Below, in pieces: positions 1 through 11,008 of a stretch of 64,000 nt of DNA. Positions within the stretch are counted from its first letter, which is position 1. The number at the start of each line of letters is the position of its first letter. The stretch covers positions 18,775,323 to 18,839,322 of the forward strand of contig NW_024881272.1 in the NCBI RefSeq assembly GCF_018691265.1, read 5' to 3'. The DNA is from Tyto alba (taxonomy: Eukaryota > Chordata > Aves > Strigiformes > Tytonidae). The notes beneath the pieces were generated by a model, which was given only the letters and a program-made list of their open reading frames with translations, had not been told where the DNA came from and did no database searches. The position numbers and the translations under genes are program-made.

Positions 1-1671
1 AGGGAGCATATCTTCATGTCATCCTCTGTAGGCTCCCAGAGAGGGGGTGGTGTGAACCCCTGGCAAGCTGACAGCATGGGGGGGCAAATTCTCCTGTCCA
101 GTGCTGAGCGTGCTGCTCTTGCTGGCCAGGACACAGAGGAGCCACGATGTACAGGTGAGCTGCACTGCCCTTCCTTCTGCTCTTCCTCCCACACCCACCC
201 CATCAGCAAAGGTATGCTGGAGGCGTGAGAATCTGTGGTGTTGATAGCAGGGGGTGTTTGTGGTGTGAAGGAGATGCCAGGGACATCTCTGCTTTTCAGA
301 GGTTATTCTCCAGCTGATTTAATTTCCACTTTGCCAAAGTGGCGAGCTCTTGTGAAGCTCTGGATCCACGTGGCTCAAGGTAGTCTGACCCACTTCTGCT
401 GAACTGGAACTGATTCAGTAAAAACAGGTCAGGCCACTACGAGCTGCCCCAAGCCCCGCGCGAGTGCCAGCTCCCAGCCACGTTAGCATTTCAGCTGAAT
501 CCGTTTGAGCACGAGTCCTCAGAGCAGACTGACACACAAGCGAGGCTGAGCTGGGTGTTGGCATGCAGGAGAGCGGAAGAGAAAATTAACGTTTAGAAAA
601 ATCATAATTTTGGCATGGTGGTTGAAACTGACACTAAACAAGAAATTAAAAAATTAAAACACAAAGTATGCTTTCTATTCACTGGCCTTGGGCTCTAGCT
701 CAGGGATAGTCCTTGGAAAGACCTATGAATGCAAGAAAGGAGATGTGGAGCCAGCCTAGTTTGTGTTTTAAACCACCTCATAGAGATGTGGAGGGGTTCA
801 GGCTGTGGCTAAGCTTTCAAAGAAGGCTTTTGCTAGCCCAGAGTAATGTGCAGCAAAGTTGGGCGGGTGGGATTAAAATATGCCCTCACCAAACGTTTGC
901 CTTGAAGATTGGCCGAATAATAGGTACATTGGGGTTTTTCATATTGGTATAAACATCTCAGAAAACAAAAATTATTTAAAAGCAAATGTTGGCAAAAAAA
1001 GAGCCTGCCTCTCTTCGCTCTAATACTGACAAAGTATGTCTTTCCCCTTCTCCACAGCTCCTCCAGCAATCAGTGGAACTGTAATTAACCTGAGGGCAGC
1101 CCCAGACCGCTGCGAGCACGGCAGGATCAAGGCAAGGGGCAGGGGATGAGCTGGTCGGAGGCTGATGAAGATTTGGACCTGCGTTCCAGAAGAGATGGCT
1201 GGGGGGACACGCTTCCCCCTAAGGAGCTGTCGGGTCACACTGACACTGCTGCCTTCTTTTTTCAGCCTGTATCAGTCACCCATATGAGATGGCTCTTTTC
1301 ATACCATCTTCTCAACACAGGGCTGAGGTTTGTATGGAAATGCTGTCTGTCTGTCAGTGTCCCTACCTGTGCCTGTGGTGGGTGCTCGTTCTCATGTGAA
1401 CTGCAGACCACTGATTAAATGTGCTCCCACACCACTGGTGAGCAATTGCAGCACACCAATTTGGGCAACCATGTGTTCTCACTGAGCCCTGTTGTACTGT
1501 GCAGTAATTAAAAAGTCATGAGTCCCATTTAAATATAGGGCATTCTGTCCTAAACCTCTGAGTGCCTGTGGGTGTAAGCTTGCTCTCCAAGGATGTTCCC
1601 TGGTCTGTGTACTTGCACCAGCTTCATCAAAAGGATGTAGGAAATGCCAGATCCAGATATGTGAATTCTAT

Positions 1672-1711
1672 TTGGTTTGGGTTTGTTTTGTTTTGGTTTG
1701 GTTTGTTTTTA
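1672..1711. repeat. (TTTGG/TTTTG)n simple repeat
   Basis: Short degenerate pentanucleotide tract of TTTGG and TTTTG units. Similar T/G tracts occur at about 18684-18724. Confidence 0.75.
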
Positions 1712-2529
1712 ATACATCACTGATCAGTCCAGGGATGGCAAAAATTAATAGTAATGAGCTAATTACTATACCAGCTGCCTACAAAGAGGCGTCCTGTAGG
1801 CAGACTCCTTCTGCCCATTTGCCTTCTGGTTAAACCACCACTCTAGAAATTATAAAACAAAACTTTTTTTTCTCTTTATAAACATCTATCAGCGTCACCT
1901 TTATATGGCCCACAGCACCAACACTGCCTAGCTTTTAACTTCTCAAAATCCAGCCAGAATCTCCCCTAGCACATTATAACACATTTTACTAGCTTGAGCA
2001 GGGTAAAACACAGCCGTCTCCCCAAATGGATGGCTGCTGAGCTCCAGCAGCCTCCACGCGAGGACGGGCGCGCCATCTGCGTGCCTCCCAACGTCCGAAG
2101 CCCGTTCACAACTGCCAGCCCTTTGAAAAGCCAGCCTGTTTCTCTGATTGATTCACTTTTTAATGAACTGGGAAAGCCTGTGAACTTAAACCCTGACACC
2201 TCCACCTCCCTCCTTTCCTAGCCATCCCTGCAGCAATGTACTGATTATATTTCAAGTTATTATGGGATTAATACAGCTGCCCCCGGTGCCTCTTTCCCCT
2301 GAACTTCATCAATAAAAGTTGTGTATTACTCTTACTCCAGTTAGTTCGGTTTCTCCCTGAATCTCTCCATGTAACCTGTGACGTGTCGGCAAGGCTGGAC
2401 CATAACAGCCCTTCAAAGCTGCCAACGCTGCTAGCGTTTAAAGCCTACTTGTGTCACAGCCTTGCATAAGCTGTGTGTATTTAAGAGGACCTCTTGAGCT
2501 TTGCTGTGCGCTGCATCAGCTCTCTAAAT

Positions 2530-2631
2530 GGGTAGCACATACTTAGCACTATGGAAAATAATGAAATAAGATAATCCACAAAAAAAAATTAAATAGATTG
2601 TACCGGTGTCATCTTTCTTTGAATTCACAGT
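2530..2631. repeat. Unidentified ~100-bp element, copy A
   Basis: It starts GGGTAGCACATACTTAGCA and ends in a pyrimidine-rich tract followed by GAATTCACAGT. It aligns throughout with copy B at 5384-5483; the first 19 bases are identical. The middle is an A-rich tract of variable length. I do not recognise the family. Confidence 0.75.
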
Positions 2632-5383
2632 GGAGCTGTAAAAAAATACTCTATACAGGCAAGTTCAGTGGAAGGAGAAAAGGAAGGCAGGGAGAGCAAA
2701 AGACCTGGGCACAGAGAGTCCAGTTTTTCACACATAACATTCCTTTATACAGTACAAGCTTTAGGTTTAGGTTTTTTGTTGGTGTTTTGGGGGTTTTTTC
2801 TCCCCCCGGGAATCCCATTTTCTAAAAACATCGTTAAAAATGTAATTAACTGGCTTATTCTTTGGAAAGTCTGCAATTGTTTACAAAAGAATTGCCACAC
2901 AAGCTGCCACCTTCGACTGTGTTGAAGCGGGAAGTTATGCTCTTGTTTACAACTGTGCATCAATTCCACAATATATTTAGTTTTGGTACAAGTTACATAT
3001 AAAATTCTTACTGAGCTTAATGTTGCAGCAAATAACACATATAGTAAGTGAGTAGGATTTATCACTGGCTGTAATGTCGTAGCATATATTCTAAATATAT
3101 ACGGTGAATGATATATACACACGCACATGCAAACAAAATGGAAATATATTTAGTTTAAGAAGTGATGAATTGTGTTTGCTTTCATTATTCTCATTTTGTA
3201 TGTAGGAGAACGGAGAGCAAGCACATCCACGAAAAGGGTGGCTGGTTGGGATCGCATCCGTGAAGCAACACCCTCAGCAACAAACAGGTTAGAGGAGAAA
3301 CAGCACTTTGCTACCTGTGGCACCAGAGCGGGGGGTCCCTCGGGAGTGAGGGGCCCGGTGTGGTTGGTGGGATACAAACAAATCCCATGGAGTCCCGCGA
3401 TGCTCCCAGAAAGCATAAAACATCTATCCAGCTAAAAAGTCTCTCCCAAGATGTTTTATTTAAACTTCTTTCTTAAAGAAGGAAGTGGCAATTTTCCCCT
3501 TTAAATTTTTTTTTTTTTTTTTTTCCCCTTTTGGTCTTTCTCGTAAACTCAGAGGCCAGAAGGCTATGCTTAAATAATTCATCTACAAATTTGCAATATC
3601 TTTTTGAACTATAGCAATTAAACAGAAAATAGAAAAATCAGCTCAGCATCCTGTTTGGATGTAATTAAAGGTATAATCTGTTCCATTTGAATACTTCAGT
3701 GCTTACCCTTCTTAAAACAACAAATAAGAATAGTAGCTCATTTGCAATATGTTTTTTTTTTTCTTCAAGCTAGCTAAAAAAGACTAACTGATGAAGCAAG
3801 AATAATAATTTTTAAATGTGGCATAAGCACAAAAATACCAACTACAGCTTTTGAATGATTGCTGCAGATCCCAAGTCTGATGAGAGTTCAATAACAAGGG
3901 TTACAAGCTTTATGGTAAAACACTGAAGTCTTCCACTGTTTGGTATCAGCAGCTTGATATGGCTGATATAATTACCTATCAAATACATCAGTGGAATGAA
4001 TATCAGAGGATATCCAAAAATATGTAAGTGGGATGCACATCAGCTCAGTCTTTTAGGGGCTGTTTGATCTTAAGGTTTTTTCCTAAGAATAAAAAACAAA
4101 TACTGCATTCATTGCCCTTTTGTTTTCTGTAAGCAGCTGATGATTTTGCAGCACAATAAAATTAGCCTATTAATGGCTGGCTTATGAGTTTTAGCAGGAT
4201 TTTTTTTCCTCCTACTGGACATTTCTCCACTGCTCAAAGAAATTGAAGTCAGGTGTAAAGTTAATATCTGCCTTGTTCATTTATTCTTCTGTAAGCAATC
4301 AAGATTTCCCCAAAACACAGGGCAATCTCATGTCTTTCGAGAATTAATATAGGCCCTGTTCTCTCAATTTAGTTTAACAAAACAACTGGCATAAGTTCAA
4401 TGGAGCCAATGATTATTCTGAGAGGTTACGGCGAACCACAGAAGTTGTTAGCGGAAAGCTTGCTTGTAAGATCCCCTAAGAGGAAAAGTATACGGATATT
4501 TCAAAAAGTAATTAACAGCATATTCCAACAATGTGAGGAAGAAACATCAGCTGGTTTAGCTGCAAGCGGAACCCGGCTGCATGTGGAGAGCTTCGGCTTG
4601 TCCAACAGCCGCCACTCCCTGAAGAGTGAAGGACGGGATGAGCGCCAGAGGGGAGCACTGGCCGCCACCGCTGCGAAAGGCACGGGGGCCTCTCGCCCCG
4701 CCAACCTCGCTGTGCCGGCAGCCCGGCTGCCTCCCCCGCGGGCCGGGACCCAACCAGGAGGGGTGACTCTTCTCAAAATGTCCATTTTCTTTCCACTATA
4801 GCTTGCTCCCCCCAAAAAATTTCTTTGGGACCAGAATGTCTCAAGCTTAGTTTTGGGTATAATACTAGAGTTTGTAGGACTATTTCAACAAAATTGTTGA
4901 GGTTTTTTTGGTTAGGTTTGTTTTTTTTAAAGTTAAATACATAGCAATTAATAAAAAACATCCTAAAAAGCAAAATTATTTTTTAAAGCATTTTTAATCA
5001 TTCAAAAAAAATCGATTTTAAAGCTCAGCATTTGTAAGCTGAGGTGAACATCTAAAGTAGCAGGGAACAGATTTAAACAGCTAAAATTATTACAAAAATG
5101 TAAGAGTGATATTATACATGAGAACAAAATGGCACAATGGTCTACAAGGCCTGTATTAGAACGGTGAATATGAGAGAAGTTTAAGCGCAAATTTTTTGAA
5201 AGTTACTCAAACCCTTTTAAAATTTCCAGCCTTCCTGCCTGTGTGCACTTTGCTGTTTGAAAGCCCAGGCCCATTTTAGGACTGGGACTTCAGAGGTTTG
5301 AGACCACCCTCAGAGCGTTCCTCAAGCATCACCCTATTACAGGGACAGCTCTTGTTTAAATCACTGGATCTGGATCAGCAAGT

Positions 5384-5483
5384 GGGTAGCACATACTTAG
5401 CATTATTGAAAATAATGAAATGAGCTAATAAAAAAAAAAAAAAAAAAGATTGTGCCAGTGACACTTTTCTTTGAATCCACAGT
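5384..5483. repeat. Unidentified ~100-bp element, copy B
   Basis: This is the direct-orientation relative of copy A, 2.85 kb away. It has the same start, a longer A-run (5430-5447) in the middle and the same TTTCTTTGAATCCACAGT ending. The flanks beyond the element do not obviously match, so it is either a small dispersed repeat or an old local duplication. Confidence 0.75.
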
Positions 5484-6965
5484 AAAGTCGCATCTTTTCT
5501 GACCTGGCTAAACACGCCACAGTATGGAATGCACAGGCCGTTCCAGTAACTAAAATTCTGCAATTTACTACTTTTAATACAGTAGCACTGCGAGGCCTCA
5601 TTAGAAAAAAATAAAAATAAAAAAAAATCCAGCCCTTGCGGTGCCAGTCCCTTGCTTGCCCTTCAGTGGACAAGCTAGAGGTGAGCAGGGGCAAAAAAAG
5701 GAACATGAGCCACCAGGCAGGACTAAGGCTTACATCGCCAGCTACCATCTTAGATCCCAGTGCCTCCCCCTTGAACTGCGTAGCCTCATGCGTGCCAGAA
5801 GCATTTCTGAGAACTTAATGCTAGAACTACTGCTAAAAGAAGCACAACAACGGAACCCAACTTGTTAAAAAATACCCACAGAGGAGAGAAAAAAAATCTT
5901 CAACACAGTCGCGTCTGTCTCCAGTAAACAGGACTTTTTTCAGGCCTTGGGCTCAAACATACGACCAAGCTGCTGCGGGTGAATGAATTACTGTCAGCTG
6001 GGCCGTTTTCACTCAGGTTTAAGCACAGGCGAGCTACCGGCCATCCGCCGGGGCCGAGAGCCTGCACACGCCGGGCGGTGCGGCCGCTCAGCGGCACGCG
6101 GGCCCTCGTGTCGCCCGTTAGCACCTGGCACGGCAGTTTGCTCAGCAGCACTCGTCTGCCCGGCTGGGTCCCACTTCAGGACCAGGACCCCAGCCACGTC
6201 ACCCCCCAGGGAACATCTCTGAGAGACACGAACCTGTTTCTAAATGAAGAGCTTATCTCATGCATGCCACAGGTGTGATGTCATCCCCTCTGGCGAAGGA
6301 ATGAGGATGTCTACAGCCGGCGCGGTGCAAAAATGCAGGAACTAAAGTTAACATGTCTCACTCAGACTTTGTTAAAATATGGTGATAATTAAGATATATA
6401 ATTGCCACTACAAAGTTAATTCCTCTTTGAGTTCTTACAAACAAGTTTTTAATTTGCACCAAAAATTTACATTTCAGATTTCAAGTCAACCACGAATGGC
6501 TACAAGCTTGGCAGGGGACCCAAGGCGGTGGCTGGCGGGTTCTGCCAGGCTTGGGGGCAGGAGCACTGTGGCTTCCCGGGAATGTCACGGGCAAACAATC
6601 ACCAGCAAACCCTGGGTGCACACAGGTAAGACGCTCGGATTGCTTTAAACTGTCTCATCTATTGTACAAGTGTGAAAAATAATAGCCATGTCAGATAAAC
6701 TTCTGCTTTTTATTAAAAAAAACACCAACAACTTATAAGGTAATTGATTGCTTTCTTCTAGTCTTTTATTAGTTGTGATTAAGGAGGTATAGTAGCCCTG
6801 TTTACACAGCTCTAACAAGTCAGGACCTGCAGTACGTTATTGGCTTGCGGCCCACAACTTGCAGTCCATTCTCAACAGAATCAATCTGAAGTTGAAAACA
6901 TCCCCTGTAGGAAGCGTACACATCCCTGCTTATACAGGAACAGAAAACAGTAATAACTTCAGGTC

Positions 6966-6991
6966 CTGTAAGTTGCAAGTTCAACTTACAG
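6966..6991. repeat. 10-bp perfect inverted repeat with 6-nt loop
   Basis: CTGTAAGTTG and CAACTTACAG flank CAAGTT. Nearby, ACAAGTCAGG (about 6818) and CCTGACTTGT (about 7000-7010) form a second, wider inverted pair around it. A cruciform or RNA stem is possible; no function is assigned. Confidence 0.7.
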
Positions 6992-9824
6992 AGATCAGCC
7001 CTGACTTGTCATTGCTCTCAGCATGTTCGTGATGAGATCAGAGTGCTTCACGGAAGACTCATACTTTCAACTTGACAAGGGACATAGGTGAGCATGTTAC
7101 ACTTCACTGTTACTCACAGCTCATACTGCAGAACTAAATCGAGAGCTCCTCACTATTTAACATGCAGTCAAAGCACTGCCAATCTAAAATGGCTGATCAG
7201 TAATACTTTAATTGCAGTTTCATAGAAACAAATTGCTATTTAATTGCAGTAAGCTCTTCTGTGGCTTAGGTGGACTGACAATAGGCATACACCTGGCACG
7301 AAAAGTAACAAGCAGCGACAATGGTTATCTGGTACTTCATGTACAGGAGGCTCAGGCCGTGAAATCAGACCTGGAACACCTAATTTCATACCGAAGAAAC
7401 AAAATACTTAAAAATATATGTAAATACACACATAACTGTTCTCATCTGAATTTTTTTTTTTTTATTTTAATAGAGCAGTTCAGAACATAGAACCTTGCAA
7501 GAAGCCTCATACTTGACATATAACTACCAGGTAAAGAATTTGAGAAAAAAATTAAAATCTTTTGAAATGCATGGTGGTACTGATACCAAGTCATACTATG
7601 CCAGGATGTGTTTGGTTTTGGGTTTTTTTTAGTATTTACACTAAAATTATATAATGCAAATTTTATCATTGTTAACTAGCAGGGGAAAAGGGAAACAAGC
7701 TCAGTGTGGTTAATATTCTACAGATGTGACTTAATTTCATAGGCTTCATTTTGGTAAGACATTCTCATTTTATATTTCATAAGATACTGCATAACCTGTT
7801 AAAATATTTAAAGATAAATCATGTAGGACTGAAAAGACAGTATCTTGTTGCAAACAGAATTTGGTTTGGAAAGGCTTAATGTCCCACTGCCTGCCAGGAT
7901 GCGTAAATCTCGTAACTAGACAGCTGGATAGGTAAAAACATTAAACCCATTTAGAGGGCAATCTTTTTACAAAATTGTTTCATTAATAAGAGTGACAATT
8001 TATATGATTGAGACGTTTAGATGCAGTATAGACAGAGCATTTTATCCAGGTTCACGAGGATGATTTCAGATTAGTAATATTTCCTTTGTTTTTTTTTAAC
8101 AGCATTCATTTTTGAAAGTGAGGGAAGCTCTTACTGAATGATTATTTGTATGACTTTCCAGCAGCACTAAATGCAGAGGGTGTATTTCAGCCTCAGTGTA
8201 GCAAATGCATATGATAAAAGGTGAACAAGTCCATGTTTTTCCTTACAGACCTCCTAAAAAAGTGTTTTTTCACATAAGGACAAAGCTAAGTGTTTCCAGT
8301 AGCCTTCTATCCACACCTACCATCCCCATTAGAGCCTGTTTTATTGTCTGAAATGCCTCTGGTTTCAAGAAAGTGTTTTTCCTAAAGCAAGAATACTACT
8401 TAAATATGTTCTATTGTATATTCATAGCTCCATTAGTCCTCCTCCAATTTAGCACATCAAAGCAAAGACTTCATCACTTGCATGTGGATTATGCTAACAT
8501 GAGTGACATTTGTAATCTTATAGGTCTGCAACTTCAGAAATGCTTTTAAAGTAAGCTATTAAATAGGTAGCTGTGCTTTACAAACGAGTCATATAATAGT
8601 TTATTTAAAGCCGTTAATGAACTTCAACCTCTACATCACTAAATGCTATACTACATTACTTACTGGAAGTTATTAGCTATCTTCTTAGCACTTCTGTGTT
8701 ATATTGGACAACCAAAAATCTGTATGTTCGATTTAAACACTGTATCTTGAGTGCTTATACTGAAAGAGTATAAAAAAAAATGTCTACAGTCTCACTAATA
8801 CTTGAATTCTGTATTCAGGTGACTTCAAGTGTCTTTTCAAAGCAGCATAATTTGCAGGACTCTACCTAAAGACCTTAATGCCAGTTAAAAAAGCTTAAAT
8901 AATTATTTTAAAAAGATGTAAATGCATTTTTAATTAAAAAGTCACACATAGCCTCAGTCATTTTATGCTTTATATGTTATGCAAGTATTCTTTTGTCTTT
9001 ACTGTCTGATACTGTACACTACGGTATTTTCTTTTCTCTGCGACAGTCCTATTTTTCCTCAAGCACTGAAATGTTAGAAGAAATTCAGCAGACCGCCAAT
9101 ATACTAGAGGTCAAGAAGTAGAACCTGAAAAAAAAAAAATCTGCTGTTGGTTGTTTAAACAGACAAATCTATAAATCAGCTTTTTGTATATCGGCATCAC
9201 AACAAAAATAAGTCAAGTCCACTCCGTAACCAAGCACACTGAACAGTGAACACCTATCTCAAAAACAGAATTAAAGAATATAATCACTATGTATTTCAAA
9301 TATATTAGCCTCTTATAAAAGTAAAGTAGTTGTTAATATTGATTTGTTATTAATTGTGGCAGAGGCACATTCTAAGTGCTTGCAGTTTCCTGACTGAAGC
9401 CATAAAATGCACAGCCACAGATGCATGTTAGTATTCTTGCTACGAACATGAAAAGCCAGATTTTTTTCTCAAAATTATTCTGCACAGCTCTACCACCGAG
9501 CAGCTGATTGGAAAAACCCACTAAATGAAGTTGCTCCTTTCCTAAGCTTAGAAGAGGCTTTGTTGCTTGGGGGTGAGGGGTTGTGTGTGTGTGTATTTTT
9601 TGTCTGTTTGCTTTCAGAGAACAGATCATATTTGAGATTAGTTCATTTTCGGAAATAGCCCGGGAAACACGTTTTTCTTTCCTTAAGATTATCAGTGTTG
9701 AAAAGTTAGTCTCTTAACACAGCAAACACAACTTTATGTTGTTCAGATCAGAATAGCTATTGTATTTCTTTTTATGAATACCCAATTCTAGTGCTCAGCA
9801 TGAGGTACAGACCTTTTGTTGTTT

Positions 9825-9835
9825 TTTATTTTATT
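9825..9835 (-). terminator. Candidate LMO4 poly(A) signals (two overlapping AATAAA)
   Basis: Minus-strand AATAAA occurs twice in overlap (plus-strand TTTATTTTATT), about 1.17 kb after the stop codon. A G/U-containing segment (GGTCTGTACC on the minus strand) follows within about 30 bp. This is a plausible cleavage and polyadenylation site, but such hexamers are common in AT-rich DNA. Confidence 0.35.
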
Positions 9836-10278
9836 ATTCTTTGACCTTTTTTAGTATATACATATACTCTCATGCTTGCGCGCTCACAGACACATGCACA
9901 CCCTTAACACAGATGATTCGGCGGAAAGGAGCTGGATAGGAAGAGACCACAGTACCTATATGTGTGCCATAATTCACTGCAATATGAATTATAATATACT
10001 TGCTGTCACCAGAATTAAGAATCTCAATGAAAAATAAAATATAACTTTGAGGTAGTGCTCTGTTATCCTTGTCACAAGTAACAGAGTTAAGTAGTTTAAC
10101 AGATTCTTTAGTGGCGTAAGACAAAAAAAAACGACCAAACCAAAAAGCTAGTTTTAAAGGTAACTGACAATTAAGGTAATGACTACGGAAAATGTAGTTT
10201 CAGAATGTAGGCTGGTTTTTTCTTAAAAAAAAAGCAAAGCTTCTAAAACCCATACTCAATTCAGTGTTGTTTTACTTT

Positions 10279-10284
10279 TTTATT
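10279..10284 (-). terminator. Candidate proximal LMO4 poly(A) signal (AATAAA)
   Basis: There is a canonical hexamer on the mRNA strand about 720 nt after the stop. It could give a short 3' UTR isoform. No independent support is visible. Confidence 0.3.
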
Positions 10285-10720
10285 ATTTAAATACACCATA
10301 CTAGAGCAAATGTCTCTGAAAATATCACAAATAAAAGATTTTTCTTCATTCAGCAAATTAGAAGTAGGTGAAAATTTCTACACAGTAGCTGCTATGAGCC
10401 TGATATTTTTTTTTTTTTTGCCATGGGAAGTAGCAACATTAGGACAAAAACACTTACATGCATACATACATTGTATTTTACAGAGATACAATAAAAGTGT
10501 TTGTGATAGAATATCACAAAAGCCACATCTTTATCTCATGTTCAGTTTGATTGAAACACATTTCCTTACAACACTTAAATATACAAAGAGCAAATAGAAT
10601 GTTGTTAAGGTAAAACACAGGGTACAAACTGGCCAGTGCCCTGCTAATTGTTAATGAGGGTAGAAAGCAGATTTCAATGCTTCTTTTAATTAGCTTCATT
10701 AGTCATCTTCCCCACCCGCT

Positions 10721-10737
10721 CCCCCCCCCCCCCCCCC
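10721..10737. repeat. C17 homopolymer in the LMO4 3' UTR
   Basis: G17 on the mRNA strand, about 265 nt after the stop codon. It is flanked on the plus strand by CCCCACCCGCT, giving a longer G-rich block in the transcript. Confidence 0.9.
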
Positions 10738-10999
10738 AAGATGTCCTCCGGTGGATCTTTTTTCATTTTCTCTACAGTCTCCCATTAGCCCAGGTTCATG
10801 GAGTCCTTAATGCTCATATTCAGTCATTTTAATACACCAATAAATGTGGGAAGGGCAATCAAGAATAAAGAAGGTGCAATGGTATGGAGCTGGCATTGAT
10901 GCTAGCTACAAAGGTGACTTGTCTACTTGGAGACATGGGATCCATCTGTGATGAACAAAATTTGAGATGAAGGCACGCATTCTGCATTACTCTGACCTT

Positions 11000-11008
11000 T
11001 TAGCAGAC
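11000..11008 (-). CDS. LMO4: LMO4 terminal coding segment (Val-Cys-stop)
   Basis: Only nine coding bases lie in the last exon: GTC TGC TAA, directly after the acceptor TTTCTTACAG. They supply the C-terminal Val164-Cys165 and the stop codon expected for LMO4. The segment is too short for ORF calling. It was found by searching downstream of the third coding exon for an acceptor followed by codons for VC and a stop. The 3' UTR continues to lower coordinates in the same exon. Confidence 0.93.
   Translation of the reverse strand, partial: VC

Larger units (their letters stand above)
1..9799. other. Region downstream of LMO4, no gene recognised
   Basis: This is mostly AT-rich. Small GC-richer patches lie at about 4560-4760 and 6030-6200. 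ORFs are all under about 135 codons, overlap on both strands and have no recognisable domain. Contents of note are the two ~100-bp related elements, the hairpin at 6966-6991 and simple T/G and A runs. Part of the right end may be extended LMO4 3' UTR. Confidence 0.7.
9800..10999 (-). other. LMO4: LMO4 3' untranslated region (3' end uncertain)
   Basis: The UTR begins right after the TAA stop and runs towards lower coordinates. On the mRNA strand it carries a G17 run (plus-strand C-run 10721-10737) and AU-rich stretches. AATAAA hexamers on the minus strand lie at 10279-10284 and, as an overlapping pair, at 9825-9835. Using them would give UTRs of about 0.7 and 1.2 kb. More AATAAA hexamers lie further downstream (around 8.6 and 8.3 kb), and mammalian LMO4 is known for a long 3' UTR, so the transcript may extend beyond 9.8 kb. 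The start is certain; the end is a guess. Confidence 0.6.
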
